From Armatimonadota bacterium (GTDB taxonomy: Bacteria; Armatimonadota; Fimbriimonadia; Fimbriimonadales; ATM1): a stretch of DNA of 64,000 bases. Position 1 is the first letter of the stretch, and each line of letters starts with the position of its first letter. The stretch lies in the NCBI GenBank assembly GCA_003577165.1, contig QEUM01000001.1, positions 1-64,000 of the forward strand, in the 5' to 3' direction. Of this stretch, positions 16,623 through 25,929 are shown piece after piece. The notes under the pieces are model-generated. The model did no database searches, was not told the origin of the DNA, and was given only the letters and a program-made list of their open reading frames with translations. The translations under genes and the position numbers were made by a program.

Positions 16623-18364
16623 GCCAATCCTACGAACAATCACGCTTGTACGCGCTTCGTCATTCGGCTGCTCACCTGATGGCGCAGTCGGTGCTTCAAC
16701 TGTATCCGGATGCGAAGCTGACCATCGGCCCACCAATCGAGAACGGGTTCTATTACGACATTGATTTTGGCGATCAGAAGTTCACGGAAGCGGACTTGGC
16801 CAAGGTCGAGGAGAAGATGCGCGAGAATGCAGCGCGCCACCTGCCGATCGTGCGAGAGGAACTGACGCGCGATCAAGCGCGCGATCGCATCTTGCGACTT
16901 CACCAGGACCCTTACAAGATCGAACTCCTGTCGGACATCCCTGAGGGAGACGTCATCACGTTCTACACGCAGGGAGAGTTCACTGACCTCTGTCGGGGTC
17001 CGCACGTGGAGTGCACGGGCGATATCGAGAACTTCAAACTTCTCACGGTCGCGGGCGCGTACTGGCGCGGCAGCGAGAGGAACAAGATGCTGACGCGCCT
17101 TTACGGAACGGCATTCGAATCGGCCGAGGAGTTAGAGCGATACCTCCACAATTTGGAGGAAGCGAAGAAGCGCGACCATCGAGTGCTCGGGCGGGAACTG
17201 GGCCTGTTCATGTTCTCGCACACCGTCGGCCAGGGATTGCCTCTGTGGCTGCCGAAAGGCGCGATCCTCCGTGAGATTCTCACGGACTTCCTTCGCGCGG
17301 AGCAGCTGAAGCGCGGGTACCAGCCGGTGGTGACGCCGAACATCGGACATCAAAGGCTGTATGAGAAGAGCGGGCACCTCATCACGTTCCGTGAGAAGAT
17401 GTATCCGTTCATGACCGATGAGGACGGTGACATCCACATCCTCAAACCGATGAACTGCCCGTTCCACATTGAGATTTACAGGAGCTCGCTCCGAAGTTAC
17501 AGGGAATTGCCGATTCGTTACGCGGAGTTCGGAACGGTGTACCGGTATGAGCAGAGCGGCGAACTGGCGGGCATGCTGCGCGTCCGCGGCTTTACGCAGG
17601 ACGACGCTCATATTTTCATGCGCCCGGACCAACTGCTGGATGAATTTAAGGGCGTCGTGGACCTCACGATTCACGTTTTGAAGTGGCTCGGTCTGAACGA
17701 GTATTCGGCGCGCCTCGGCACGCGAGATGATGAGGGCGCGAAGTACGTTGGATCGCCTGAGAACTGGCAGTTGGCGGAAGCGGCGATCAAGCAGGCTTGC
17801 GACGAGATGGGAATGGACTACGAGGTGTCTCCCGGCGACGCGGCGTTTTACGGCCCGAAACTCGACCTGATCGTGAAGGACGCCCTCGGCCGCAGTTGGC
17901 AGATGGGGACGGTGCAGGTGGACTACAACCTGCCCGAGAGATTCGAACTCGAGTACACGGGCGAAGACGGCCAGCCGCACCAGCCCGTGATGATTCACCG
18001 CGCGCCGTTCGGATCGCTTGAGAGGATGATCGGCCTATTGACGGAGCACTACGGCGGAGCCTTCCCTTTCCATCTTGCGCCCGTGCAGATCGCGATCCTG
18101 CCGATTGCGGATCGGCACAATGACGCGGCGTACAAGCTGCGAGACAAGATCCTCGCGGGGCGCCCGGGTTGGCGAATCTCCGTGGACGACTCCTCGGAGC
18201 GACTAGGAAAGAAGATCTTGATGAATCAGCATCAGAAGATCCCGTATATGCTCGTTCTCGGCGACAAGGACATCGAGAACAATACTGTCAGCGTGCGTAG
18301 CCGCGAAGCGGGAGATCTCGGAGCGAAGTCGCTGGAGGAGTTCCTTCGGATAGCAGAGGGTTAG
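16619..18364 (+). CDS. thrS: Threonyl-tRNA synthetase, form without TGS domain
   Basis: A 581-aa class II synthetase that charges tRNA-Thr and edits Ser-tRNA-Thr. The protein begins almost directly with the editing domain (HSAAH, His15/His19, later DLCRGPHVECT). It therefore lacks the roughly 60-residue N-terminal TGS domain of the usual 640-aa enzyme. Motif 1 with the zinc ligands MNCPFH, motif 2 (FGTVYRYEQSGEL...RGFTQDDAHIF) and motif 3 (HRAPFGSLERMIGLL) are all present, followed by the anticodon-binding domain (VQIAILPIADRH). The ATG overlaps a small upstream ORF. miaB follows after 3 bp, forming a tRNA-function pair. Confidence 0.97.
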   Translation: MSQSYEQSRLYALRHSAAHLMAQSVLQLYPDAKLTIGPPIENGFYYDIDFGDQKFTEADLAKVEEKMRENAARHLPIVREELTRDQARDRILRLHQDPYKIELLSDIPEGDVITFYTQGEFTDLCRGPHVECTGDIENFKLLTVAGAYWRGSERNKMLTRLYGTAFESAEELERYLHNLEEAKKRDHRVLGRELGLFMFSHTVGQGLPLWLPKGAILREILTDFLRAEQLKRGYQPVVTPNIGHQRLYEKSGHLITFREKMYPFMTDEDGDIHILKPMNCPFHIEIYRSSLRSYRELPIRYAEFGTVYRYEQSGELAGMLRVRGFTQDDAHIFMRPDQLLDEFKGVVDLTIHVLKWLGLNEYSARLGTRDDEGAKYVGSPENWQLAEAAIKQACDEMGMDYEVSPGDAAFYGPKLDLIVKDALGRSWQMGTVQVDYNLPERFELEYTGEDGQPHQPVMIHRAPFGSLERMIGLLTEHYGGAFPFHLAPVQIAILPIADRHNDAAYKLRDKILAGRPGWRISVDDSSERLGKKILMNQHQKIPYMLVLGDKDIENNTVSVRSREAGDLGAKSLEEFLRIAEG

Positions 18365-18367
18365 AAG

Positions 18368-19768
18368 TTGTCGTTCGCAATCGACCAAGTCATCGAGAAA
18401 TCGCAGGCTGACGGGACTCCGGCCGCCTCGCTTGCGTCGCTTGGCTACAAGGTCGTGACGTGGGGCTGTCAGATGAACGTCGAGGACAGCGAGCAGATGG
18501 AACTTCGGCTCGAAGAACTCGGCATGAGGCGGGTCGAGCGCGAAGAGGAAGCGTCGGTGATTCTCCTCAACACATGCAGCGTTCGCAAGAAGCCGGAGGA
18601 CAAGGCGTTCAGTTACCTCGGCGAACTTCGGAAACAGAAGCAGGAGCGACCCGACCTCGTCATCGGAGTCTGCGGGTGCATGGCGCAGCTGCGGGCGGAC
18701 GAGATTCGAAAGAGGTGTCCTCATGTCGACTTCGTCGTCGGCACGGCGCAGATCTCTCAGATCCCCGGTTTAGTTGCAGAAGCCAGACAGAAGCAGCGAT
18801 TCGCGATGAGGTTGGAACTGCCCGAGCGGAGGGGTGCGATCGTCACCGACGTCCCGAGGCGTGAAGTGGCGCGCGCGCCTAAGTTGAAGGCGTTTGTTCC
18901 GATCCAGTTCGGCTGCGACAAGTTCTGCACCTTCTGCATTGTGCCAACGACACGCGGCCGCGAGAGGAGTCGTCCGACGGAAGACATTCTCGACGAGGTT
19001 TCTCGGCTCGCGGAGCGGGGCACGAAAGAGATTACGCTCCTCGGGCAGACCGTCAACAGTTATGGAAAGAACCTGCTGGAAGGCAAGGTGCCCTTCGCTC
19101 AGTTGCTGTGGCAGATTAGCCGAATATCTGGAATCGAGCGGATTCGCTACACGAGCCCCTATCCTCGTGACTTCCGGGATGATCTGATCGCCGCGCATCG
19201 GGATTGTCCTGAAGTCATGGAGCACTGCCACCTTCCGCTGCAAAGCGGCGACGACGACGTGCTTCGTCAGATGAGGCGCGTCTACACCGTGGAGTCCTTC
19301 GAAGAGATTTACCACAGGCTCCGCGAGGTTCCGGGCATGGCGGTGACGACGGACATCATCGTCGGCTTCCCTGGAGAGACGAGGGAGCAATTCGAGAACA
19401 CGCTTCGATTCGTCGAGCGGCTCCGATTCGACGGCGCGTTCATGTTCGCATATTCGCCCCGGCCCGGTACGAACGCAGCGAGCCGAGAGGATCAACTGCC
19501 CGCCGCCGAAAAGAAGGCGAGGCTCGCGGCGTTGATCGATCTCCAGAACCGAATCACTTGCGAGATCAACGCATCCGAGGTGGGCAACGTGTTCGAGGTC
19601 ATGTTGGAGGGGTGCTCTGAAAAGGACCCGAACTTGCACAAGGGCCTGACTCGACACGGAAAGACCGTACACTTCCGCGCGCCACAGTCGGCAGAACCAG
19701 GCGCGATGCTGCACATTCGCGCCGTCAGCGCGCACCTGTGGGGCTTCCACGGCGAAGTCGTCGGTTAG
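18368..19768 (+). CDS. miaB: tRNA-2-methylthio-N6-isopentenyladenosine synthase
   Basis: A 466-aa radical-SAM methylthiotransferase that thiomethylates i6A37 in tRNAs reading UNN codons. The N-terminal UPF0004 domain has its three cluster cysteines (Cys34 in WGCQMN, Cys70 in NTCSV, Cys104 in CGCMAQ). The radical SAM motif CDKFCTFC spans residues 183-190, and the C-terminal TRAM domain includes EGCSEKDPNLHKGLTRHGKTVHF. The start is TTG three bases after the thrS stop, with an AGAGGG ribosome binding site inside the thrS end. Its last 4 bp overlap the convergent AtoE-like gene. Confidence 0.95.
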   Translation: MSFAIDQVIEKSQADGTPAASLASLGYKVVTWGCQMNVEDSEQMELRLEELGMRRVEREEEASVILLNTCSVRKKPEDKAFSYLGELRKQKQERPDLVIGVCGCMAQLRADEIRKRCPHVDFVVGTAQISQIPGLVAEARQKQRFAMRLELPERRGAIVTDVPRREVARAPKLKAFVPIQFGCDKFCTFCIVPTTRGRERSRPTEDILDEVSRLAERGTKEITLLGQTVNSYGKNLLEGKVPFAQLLWQISRISGIERIRYTSPYPRDFRDDLIAAHRDCPEVMEHCHLPLQSGDDDVLRQMRRVYTVESFEEIYHRLREVPGMAVTTDIIVGFPGETREQFENTLRFVERLRFDGAFMFAYSPRPGTNAASREDQLPAAEKKARLAALIDLQNRITCEINASEVGNVFEVMLEGCSEKDPNLHKGLTRHGKTVHFRAPQSAEPGAMLHIRAVSAHLWGFHGEVVG

Positions 19769-21105
19769 AAGAACCGCGGGGCGAACGCGAAGGCTACGCT
19801 GACCAGAGCGGCGTACACGATGAACACCAGGGTGAGATAGCCCATGATGTCGCGGAATTTTAGTCCCGCCAGTCCCAATAGAGGGATCGCCCAGAAGGGC
19901 TGAATCGCGTCCGTCATCATGTCGCCCCATGCATAGGCGAGCACCGTGAGGGGCGCCGCGACGCCGTGCTCAGCGCCTGCCTGCATGATGTACGGGGCCT
20001 CGATGAACCACTTGCTCCCGCCAGAGGGCACGAAGTAATTGACGATGCCGGAATACCAGTACACGATGACGGGAAAAGTGTCGGCTGTCGAGGTGCGGAC
20101 GAAGACGTCGGCAAACTTGTCCTGAAGGGCCGTTGACTTGATGATGCCGTAGATGCCCGCGTAGAACGGAAATTGAATCACGATCCCCCAAAGGAAACTC
20201 CCCCCCCTCTCGCAGGCAGAGAGGAAACTGCGAGGGTTCCAGTGGAGCAGCACGCCCGCAGTCAACAGGATCAGATTCACCGTGTTGAGGTCAATGGCCT
20301 CGCCGATGGGCTTCGATGAGAAGTGTTGCCACAGGAAGCTCGTGGCGAGAACGACCACGGCCCACGAGATGATGGGCCACCGTTCGACGGCATCACTCCA
20401 GGAGTTGGACTCAGTCGGGACGACTTCCGGCTGGTGACCGATGTCTGCGGTTTCGGGGAGGGGGACCGTGTCTTGAGGCTTCGGATGCAGCCGCGGGACG
20501 AGCACGGCGATCACTACGAGGACGATGAGCGTGAGGACGATGTTAAACGATGAGAAGATCGTTTCAGAAACCGGAATGAGCGGAATTCCTGTCTTGTCGG
20601 CGTGTTCTCTCGTCGCGACGAGGAGAGGCGCAGAGGCTGACAGCCCGGCGTGCCAGGTCGCGGACATGCCCAAGTAGGCGCATGCCACAAGGAGCCGAAA
20701 GTCCGCAGTCCTACACTTTCTGGCAACGATCTTCGCGCACACAGCGGAGGCGGAGATCGAGAGGCCCCAGTTGATGAGCGCGCTGATCATGCTGAAGAGG
20801 GCGACGACGAGGACGGCCCGGGTGGGGGACGTCGCCATTGCCGCGAGGCGTTCGAGGAGCGCGCCGACGGGTTTCGTCTGAGCGAGCACGTAGCCTGCCA
20901 GCATGATCAGGCACATCTGCATCGCGAACGCGAGCAGTTCCCATAGACCCGTTCCCCATGCGCTTGCCGCTTCTGCGGCGGTAACGCCGCCAATGAAAAC
21001 TGCCAGCAGAAACACGATGGCCGTCAGCAGTACAGCGATCACGTAAGCGTCCGGAACCCACCGCTGCGACCAAGTCGTCAGCACGGTTGCCAATCGTCCG
21101 ATCAT
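19765..21105 (-). CDS. atoE: Short-chain fatty acid transporter (AtoE-like)
   Basis: A 446-aa inner-membrane protein with about 11-12 hydrophobic helices. The family signature is clear: an N-terminal WVPDAYVIAVLLT segment, ALFSMISALINWGLSISASA, YFVPSGGSKWFIEAPYI and WGDMMTDAIQPFW. AtoE proteins take up acetoacetate, butyrate and other short-chain acids. ATG 21105 is preferred over ATG 21120 because it has a GGGAGG ribosome binding site five bases upstream. It is separated from the upstream thioredoxin-like gene by 163 bp containing a strong hairpin, so it is probably transcribed separately. Confidence 0.88.
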   Translation of the reverse strand: MIGRLATVLTTWSQRWVPDAYVIAVLLTAIVFLLAVFIGGVTAAEAASAWGTGLWELLAFAMQMCLIMLAGYVLAQTKPVGALLERLAAMATSPTRAVLVVALFSMISALINWGLSISASAVCAKIVARKCRTADFRLLVACAYLGMSATWHAGLSASAPLLVATREHADKTGIPLIPVSETIFSSFNIVLTLIVLVVIAVLVPRLHPKPQDTVPLPETADIGHQPEVVPTESNSWSDAVERWPIISWAVVVLATSFLWQHFSSKPIGEAIDLNTVNLILLTAGVLLHWNPRSFLSACERGGSFLWGIVIQFPFYAGIYGIIKSTALQDKFADVFVRTSTADTFPVIVYWYSGIVNYFVPSGGSKWFIEAPYIMQAGAEHGVAAPLTVLAYAWGDMMTDAIQPFWAIPLLGLAGLKFRDIMGYLTLVFIVYAALVSVAFAFAPRFF

Positions 21106-21202
21106 CCTCGCCTCCCTCATTGGAGACGGACTTGCGCCGCCGAACGCACCCGGCCGCCTTGCCTCCTACGCGACGGTCTCGACCCTTCCCAAACGAAGCG
21201 AA

Positions 21203-21228
21203 CCTCCCAATCCTCATGGAATGGGAGG
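21203..21228 (-). terminator. Hairpin after the thioredoxin lipoprotein gene
   Basis: A stem of 11 positions with one A-A mismatch and a 4-nt loop (CCTCCCAATCC / GGAATGGGAGG), 40 bp after the stop of the thioredoxin-like gene. On the minus strand it is followed by TTCGCTTCGTTTG, only moderately T-rich, so it may be an imperfect intrinsic terminator or a 3'-end stabiliser. Confidence 0.45.
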
Positions 21229-21268
21229 CTCGGCTATGCCGTACGATCTACGGTCTTGGCGGAGAGGC

Positions 21269-21802
21269 CTAAGCGCCTTTCGCCTTCTGCATCATGGCGA
21301 TCAGGGGCTCCGCGCCGCCGAAGCCAACGAGCGTGTCCACGACATTGCCGTTTGCGTCGAGCACTTTAATGTCGGGGATTCCGTCCACCTTGAACTCCTT
21401 TGCCAGGTCCGGCTGCTCATCGATGTCGATCTTCACGAGGACGTATCCTTCCGCAGCGGAAGCGAATTCCGGAGTCGGGAAAACCTCTTTGACGTACTTC
21501 TGGCACGGCGCGCACCATGTGGCAGTGAAGTCTACGAGAACCAACTTGCCTTCGGTCTTCGCGGTCTGGAGGGCATTGTCCAGGTTCGTCACCCAGTCCT
21601 TCTCAGCGATCACGGTCGGACTTCCGCCGTCCGCCGAAGCGCCAGAAGAAGCGTTCGTCGTGGAGCCGCCCGCATCATCGGGTGGTTCGCTTGCGGCGCC
21701 GTTCGCGTCTGCAGCGGGTTCCTCGTTCTTCGAACAAGCGGGGCCGATGAAGGCGGCGGCAACGAGTAACGCCGCGATGAAAACTGCATTCCAAATACGC
21801 AT
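21269..21802 (-). CDS. Thioredoxin-like lipoprotein
   Basis: A 177-aa lipoprotein. The signal sequence ends in a lipobox-like FIGPAC with Cys23 as the acylated residue, followed by a disordered Ala/Ser/Gly/Asp-rich linker to about residue 62. The thioredoxin fold has the redox motif WCAPC (Cys97, Cys100) and the cis-Pro segment DGIPDIKVLD. It is therefore a membrane-tethered thiol-disulfide protein outside the cytoplasm, perhaps serving cytochrome maturation or periplasmic protein repair. The start at 21802 excludes a longer frame that overlaps the upstream MFS gene's tail. It lies 31 bp after that gene. Confidence 0.9.
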   Translation of the reverse strand: MRIWNAVFIAALLVAAAFIGPACSKNEEPAADANGAASEPPDDAGGSTTNASSGASADGGSPTVIAEKDWVTNLDNALQTAKTEGKLVLVDFTATWCAPCQKYVKEVFPTPEFASAAEGYVLVKIDIDEQPDLAKEFKVDGIPDIKVLDANGNVVDTLVGFGGAEPLIAMMQKAKGA

Positions 21803-21833
21803 TCGAGAGTCCTCCTGAGCCCTGGACGTCGCC

Positions 21834-23174
21834 TTAGGATTCTGCCGCAGCCTCGGCAACTTTCAGGTTGCCGGGGACGGAGAGTTGGACCGCATCGGGC
21901 AGGTCCGCCTCCACGTTCCACACCAAGCGCCGGCGAATCAGGAGAACCACCGCAGCGACGGTCAGGACACCCATTATTACGGACAGGAGCCTCAGTCCGC
22001 TTCCCTCACCCACTCCGATCATGCGCCCAGCTGTGGAAGCCAGGCCTCCGGTCGGCATCATGGCGGGTTCGAAGACGCGGGTAGCAAGGAGTCCGCAGAG
22101 CCAGACCGAGAGAGGGGCGAGAGACGTCGCAGCGAGCCTGCGCAGGGAGAAGACGCGGCCCTGGTACTCAGGGTCGACTTTGACCATCCAAATCGATTGG
22201 CTGCACGCCTGAACGAATGGGAAGCAGAACATCATCCCGACAGAGCCCACTATCATCAGGACGAGGCTCGTCGTCAATCCGAAAAGCGTCAGGAAGCCGC
22301 CAACCGCAACGCCAAACCAGAGCAGGCCTTCCACCTTGCGCTTTGGCCCCCCCCAGGCGCCCATCGCAATGGAACCTATCAGCATTCCGATGCCACCCAA
22401 TGTCGCGATCAGGCCATAGGCCTTCTCGCCGTGGTATCCCATCACGGTTGGGCCGAAGATGGCCTGAACTCCGCCGACGGTGAAGTTGACCGTCATGAAG
22501 AACTGCATGATGCCGATGAGTCCCGGCCGCTGCAGCAGGTAGTTCCATCCTTCCCGAATCTCACCCAGAACGGAACGTGCAGCCGTCGAGGCCGCATCGC
22601 GCACGGGCGAAGGGATGATTGAAAAGAGGACGGAGGTGACCGCAAACCCAAAGGTCACGAAGTCGATGATGAAGACGGAGGCGAGTCCAAACTTTGTGAG
22701 CACGACCGCCGCAAGGAACGGGGACGCGATCATCGAAAGCGCCTCGCCCATTTGTGCGATTCCACTCGCTCTGGCGACGTGCTCCTTTGGCACCAGCGCG
22801 CTCGTCGCCGCCATGAAAGCGGGCCACTGCAAAGACGCGAACGCAGTGCTCCAGGCTGTGGCGAGGACGATGTGCCAGACCGCGAGTCCGACGGTCCTGT
22901 CCACGACGAACAGGCTGAGGGTGGCGAGCGCGGCTCCTATGTCACCTACCATCATCGCCGTCTTGCGCGGGATGCGATCGACGATCACGCCTGCGAACGG
23001 GCTGGCGACGGCATTGGTGATAAAGACGGCAAGGATGATGGCTACGAACGCGTCTACCGACCGAGTTTCCTTGTACACATGAACGCTCAGCGCAAAGCCC
23101 GTCATGGCCGAGCCGACGTTTGAGACGACCTGGCCGAACAGGATTAGGGCGAATGCACGAGTGCCTGTGAGCAT
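21834..23174 (-). CDS. MFS transporter (MFS_3 / enterobactin-macrolide exporter type)
   Basis: A 446-aa protein with 12 predicted membrane helices. The loop motif GVIVDRIPRKTAMMVGD between helices 2 and 3 is the MFS signature A in the form typical of the MFS_3 group, which includes macrolide and siderophore exporters. The first helix AFALILFGQVVSNVGSAM is also typical. The substrate cannot be read from sequence. It lies in a minus-strand run, 43 bp after the KynB-like gene and 31 bp before the thioredoxin lipoprotein. Confidence 0.88.
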   Translation of the reverse strand: MLTGTRAFALILFGQVVSNVGSAMTGFALSVHVYKETRSVDAFVAIILAVFITNAVASPFAGVIVDRIPRKTAMMVGDIGAALATLSLFVVDRTVGLAVWHIVLATAWSTAFASLQWPAFMAATSALVPKEHVARASGIAQMGEALSMIASPFLAAVVLTKFGLASVFIIDFVTFGFAVTSVLFSIIPSPVRDAASTAARSVLGEIREGWNYLLQRPGLIGIMQFFMTVNFTVGGVQAIFGPTVMGYHGEKAYGLIATLGGIGMLIGSIAMGAWGGPKRKVEGLLWFGVAVGGFLTLFGLTTSLVLMIVGSVGMMFCFPFVQACSQSIWMVKVDPEYQGRVFSLRRLAATSLAPLSVWLCGLLATRVFEPAMMPTGGLASTAGRMIGVGEGSGLRLLSVIMGVLTVAAVVLLIRRRLVWNVEADLPDAVQLSVPGNLKVAEAAAES

Positions 23175-23217
23175 GGTTGGTTGGGCTACGGGGCCTGCGC
23201 CCAGCGCGTTGCAGGGG

Positions 23218-23826
23218 CTAAGACTTTAGCAGGACGGCGCGAACCCACGTCGCATCCGCCCCCGGGACCTTCAGCGGGAGGGCGATGAGATCGTATTCCC
23301 CGGGCTCGGCGCGGGTGAGGTCGAGGTTTTCAAGGACCGCGATACCAGCAGAGGCAAGGCGTTTGTGATTGTCCAGCTCTTTGCTGTCTACTGGATCCAC
23401 CGATGGACCGTCCACGCCGACGAGCACGGCCTTGTTCTCGATCAGCCAGTCTGTCGCCGTGGGCGGCAAGCAGTCGAACTCGGCATCGAAGCGTGTGGAT
23501 TCGGTTCGGCTGTTCCGCGTCTTGAACAGCACGCGGCGGGACATTGGAATCGTTAGGTCAGAGAGCGCGGCCCAATCGTTCACTTCGATGACGACGGCTG
23601 GACCGACGAAGGCCTCCAGAGATGGCTCTTCGACCTCGAAGCCGAAGTGATACGGAAGATCAACATGCGTCCCCGCATGCGAACTGCCTCGGATCTCAGA
23701 AACGTTGCAGGAGTCCCCTGCCTCCATTTGCAGCGTCCAGAGCCGCGAGAAGGGCACATCCCCGGGAAACACGGCCGTGTCCGGCGCGAGCGGTCGGCTA
23801 ATGTCAATAATCGTTGGCAAGGGCAC
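23218..23826 (-). CDS. kynB: Cyclase/kynurenine formamidase family hydrolase
   Basis: A 202-aa metal-dependent hydrolase. The family motif HAGTHVDLPYHF (HxGTHxDxPxHF) supplies metal and catalytic residues, and the N-terminal DISRPLAPDTAVFPGD matches KynB-type arylformamidases, which hydrolyse N-formylkynurenine in tryptophan catabolism. No other kynurenine-pathway gene is in the window, so a different amide or cyclic substrate is possible and the symbol is tentative. It starts with GTG inside the 3' end of the upstream peptidase gene (23-bp overlap), so the two are co-translated. Confidence 0.83.
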   Translation of the reverse strand: MPLPTIIDISRPLAPDTAVFPGDVPFSRLWTLQMEAGDSCNVSEIRGSSHAGTHVDLPYHFGFEVEEPSLEAFVGPAVVIEVNDWAALSDLTIPMSRRVLFKTRNSRTESTRFDAEFDCLPPTATDWLIENKAVLVGVDGPSVDPVDSKELDNHKRLASAGIAVLENLDLTRAEPGEYDLIALPLKVPGADATWVRAVLLKS

Positions 23827-25879
23827 CTGCCGGCGTCATGACTAGACGCTCGATGAAGAACTCCATCATTCGATTGAAGTTGATCCCGGCATGTCCCATG
23901 TCCGGGCCCAGTTGGACTTCGAAGCTCTTGCCGGCGCGCTGCAGCGCGCGGATCAATTGAATGGTGTTGGACAGGTGCACATTGTCATCGGCCGTGCCAT
24001 GGAAGAGCATGAGCCAGCCTTTGAGGTTTGCGGCGTACGTCATCGCTGAGCCGGCATCGTAGCCCTCTTTGTTCTCCTGCGGAATCCACATGTAGCGTTC
24101 GGTGTAGATGCTGTCGTAGTTCCTCCAGTCGGTGACGCTTGCGGAGGCGCAGGCTGCGGCGAACACATCGGGGTGTCTGAGGATGCACATCACAGAGGCG
24201 TAACCTCCATACGACGTTCCGTAGATTCCGACCTTCGACGCGTCCACATACGGCCTTTTGGCTAGTTCCTTCACGCCCGCGGCCTGATCGTCAATCTCAG
24301 TCACTCCGCACTTGAGATACATGGCGTCCGTGAACTCCTTGCCGCGACCGTTCGTTCCTCGGCCGTGGATTTCGGCGAACAGAAAGCCGAATTCCGTGAT
24401 GGAGTTGGGAGTCGTGAATGCTTCGCGAAGTCCTCCCGATTCTGGACCGGCGTACACGCCCACGAGTAACGGGTACTTGCGATTCGGATCAAACTGCGAC
24501 GGTTTGTGGAGGACGCCGTAGCACTTGGTCTTTCCGTCTCCCGCGGTGAATTCAAACAGCTCGACTTTCTTGAGGCTCAGTTCCTCGAACTTTGAAATGT
24601 CGCTCTCCTTGAGTTTCTCTATGAGCCGGCCGTCGGCGTCTCGCAGGGCTGTAACGGGTGGAATGTCGTGTGTCTCGAAGGTGTCGACGAAGTGTTTGCC
24701 GTCGGGGGCAAGTTGAATCGAGTGATGATAGGCGGGGTCGGTGAGCCTGCGGTCGCCCTTGCCGTCGAGGCCGACTCGGTGCAACTGAAGTTTGTAGGGA
24801 TTGTCTCCACTTCGCGCCATATAGAACAGCGAATTGCCTATGATCGAGACGATGTTCGCCACCTCGAACGAGTGGTTCGTCACCGTCGCCAGCAGTTCGC
24901 CCTTGAGGTTGTACTTGTAGAAATTGGAGTAGCCGTTTCTCTCGGAGACCCAAAGGAACGTGTCGTCGGTCAGCCAATGAATGCGCGGGTGGTTGTCGGT
25001 CCAACTGGGCAGCCACTCCTCGCGAATGATGACCCTGCACTTGCCCGACGCCGGGTCGGCGGCGGTCCACTCCATGACGTTCTGCCTGCGGTTGGTTCGG
25101 TTGAAAAACAACTCCTTTCCATCCTTCGACCATCGAACATCGTAAATGTAGTGACCGACGACATCGTTCGAAAACGGTTTCCCATCGCGGACATCCACTT
25201 GCACCGTCTTCTTGGATTCCAGGTCATAGATGAAAAGGTCTACGACAGGATTCGGGTCGCCCGCCTTCACGTACGGCTCGATGTAGGGCTCCGTGTATAG
25301 GCCCGATTGATTGAGCGCGAGGAAGTAGTCCTTTACGTTGGAATTGTCGAACCGGTAGTAGGCCAGTTTCTTGGAATCCGGAGACCACCACATCGCGCTG
25401 CGGACTCCGAGCTCCTCTCCATAAACCCAACTGGCAGTTCCGCATGCGATTCGCTTCGCCGCATCGCCATCGGTCGAAATCTGTTCGGTCGGCTCCTGGG
25501 CCCTGGGTCCGATCCATACGTTGCTGTTCTTGAAAACGGCCTGCAACTTCCCGTCCGGCGAGTACTCGACGGTGAATTGTCTGCCCCGCGACGGGTTCTG
25601 TCGAGTTTGAGGCGCGGAGGCGTTCGACGACGGGGGCGGTTTGACCTCCGTGCGGGCGTGAGTGGTGACATCGTAGCGAATCGTCTTGTCGCCGTCTCGG
25701 TAGGTGAAGGCCTTACCGCCCTCGACCCACGAGACTTGCAGGTCGCCGCGCACGACGGACTGGCTGATCTTCGCGCGCATCTCGTTGTATCGCGCGTACC
25801 CCGGCATGCTGGGCAGCCGATGCTGTCCCACTGTAACGAGGGCGAGGGCGGCGGCAGCCAGGACGAAATGAGGCCTCAT
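23804..25879 (-). CDS. Exported dipeptidyl-peptidase IV-like serine peptidase (S9)
   Basis: A 691-aa exported peptidase that removes X-Pro or similar dipeptides from peptide N-termini. A signal sequence (hydrophobic residues about 5-18) opens the protein when ATG 25879 is used; the GTG-initiated longer frame has no function I can see. The N-terminal two thirds form the DPPIV beta-propeller. The alpha/beta-hydrolase domain has the catalytic Ser556 in GTSYGGY, Asp near 631 in HGTADDNVH and His663 in DMGHAG. The gene lies 50 bp after GH130 and overlaps the KynB-like gene, suggesting one transcription unit for peptide and glycan scavenging. Confidence 0.92.
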   Translation of the reverse strand: MRPHFVLAAAALALVTVGQHRLPSMPGYARYNEMRAKISQSVVRGDLQVSWVEGGKAFTYRDGDKTIRYDVTTHARTEVKPPPSSNASAPQTRQNPSRGRQFTVEYSPDGKLQAVFKNSNVWIGPRAQEPTEQISTDGDAAKRIACGTASWVYGEELGVRSAMWWSPDSKKLAYYRFDNSNVKDYFLALNQSGLYTEPYIEPYVKAGDPNPVVDLFIYDLESKKTVQVDVRDGKPFSNDVVGHYIYDVRWSKDGKELFFNRTNRRQNVMEWTAADPASGKCRVIIREEWLPSWTDNHPRIHWLTDDTFLWVSERNGYSNFYKYNLKGELLATVTNHSFEVANIVSIIGNSLFYMARSGDNPYKLQLHRVGLDGKGDRRLTDPAYHHSIQLAPDGKHFVDTFETHDIPPVTALRDADGRLIEKLKESDISKFEELSLKKVELFEFTAGDGKTKCYGVLHKPSQFDPNRKYPLLVGVYAGPESGGLREAFTTPNSITEFGFLFAEIHGRGTNGRGKEFTDAMYLKCGVTEIDDQAAGVKELAKRPYVDASKVGIYGTSYGGYASVMCILRHPDVFAAACASASVTDWRNYDSIYTERYMWIPQENKEGYDAGSAMTYAANLKGWLMLFHGTADDNVHLSNTIQLIRALQRAGKSFEVQLGPDMGHAGINFNRMMEFFIERLVMTPAGALANDY

Positions 25880-25929
25880 GCAGGATAGATACCTGAGCGT
25901 CGGGGTTTGGCAGTTTCCGGCATCACAAT

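Noticed and set aside
18770-19930. 386-codon minus-strand open frame opposite miaB
   Set aside because: It is antisense to miaB, which has all its cluster cysteines and conserved ends.
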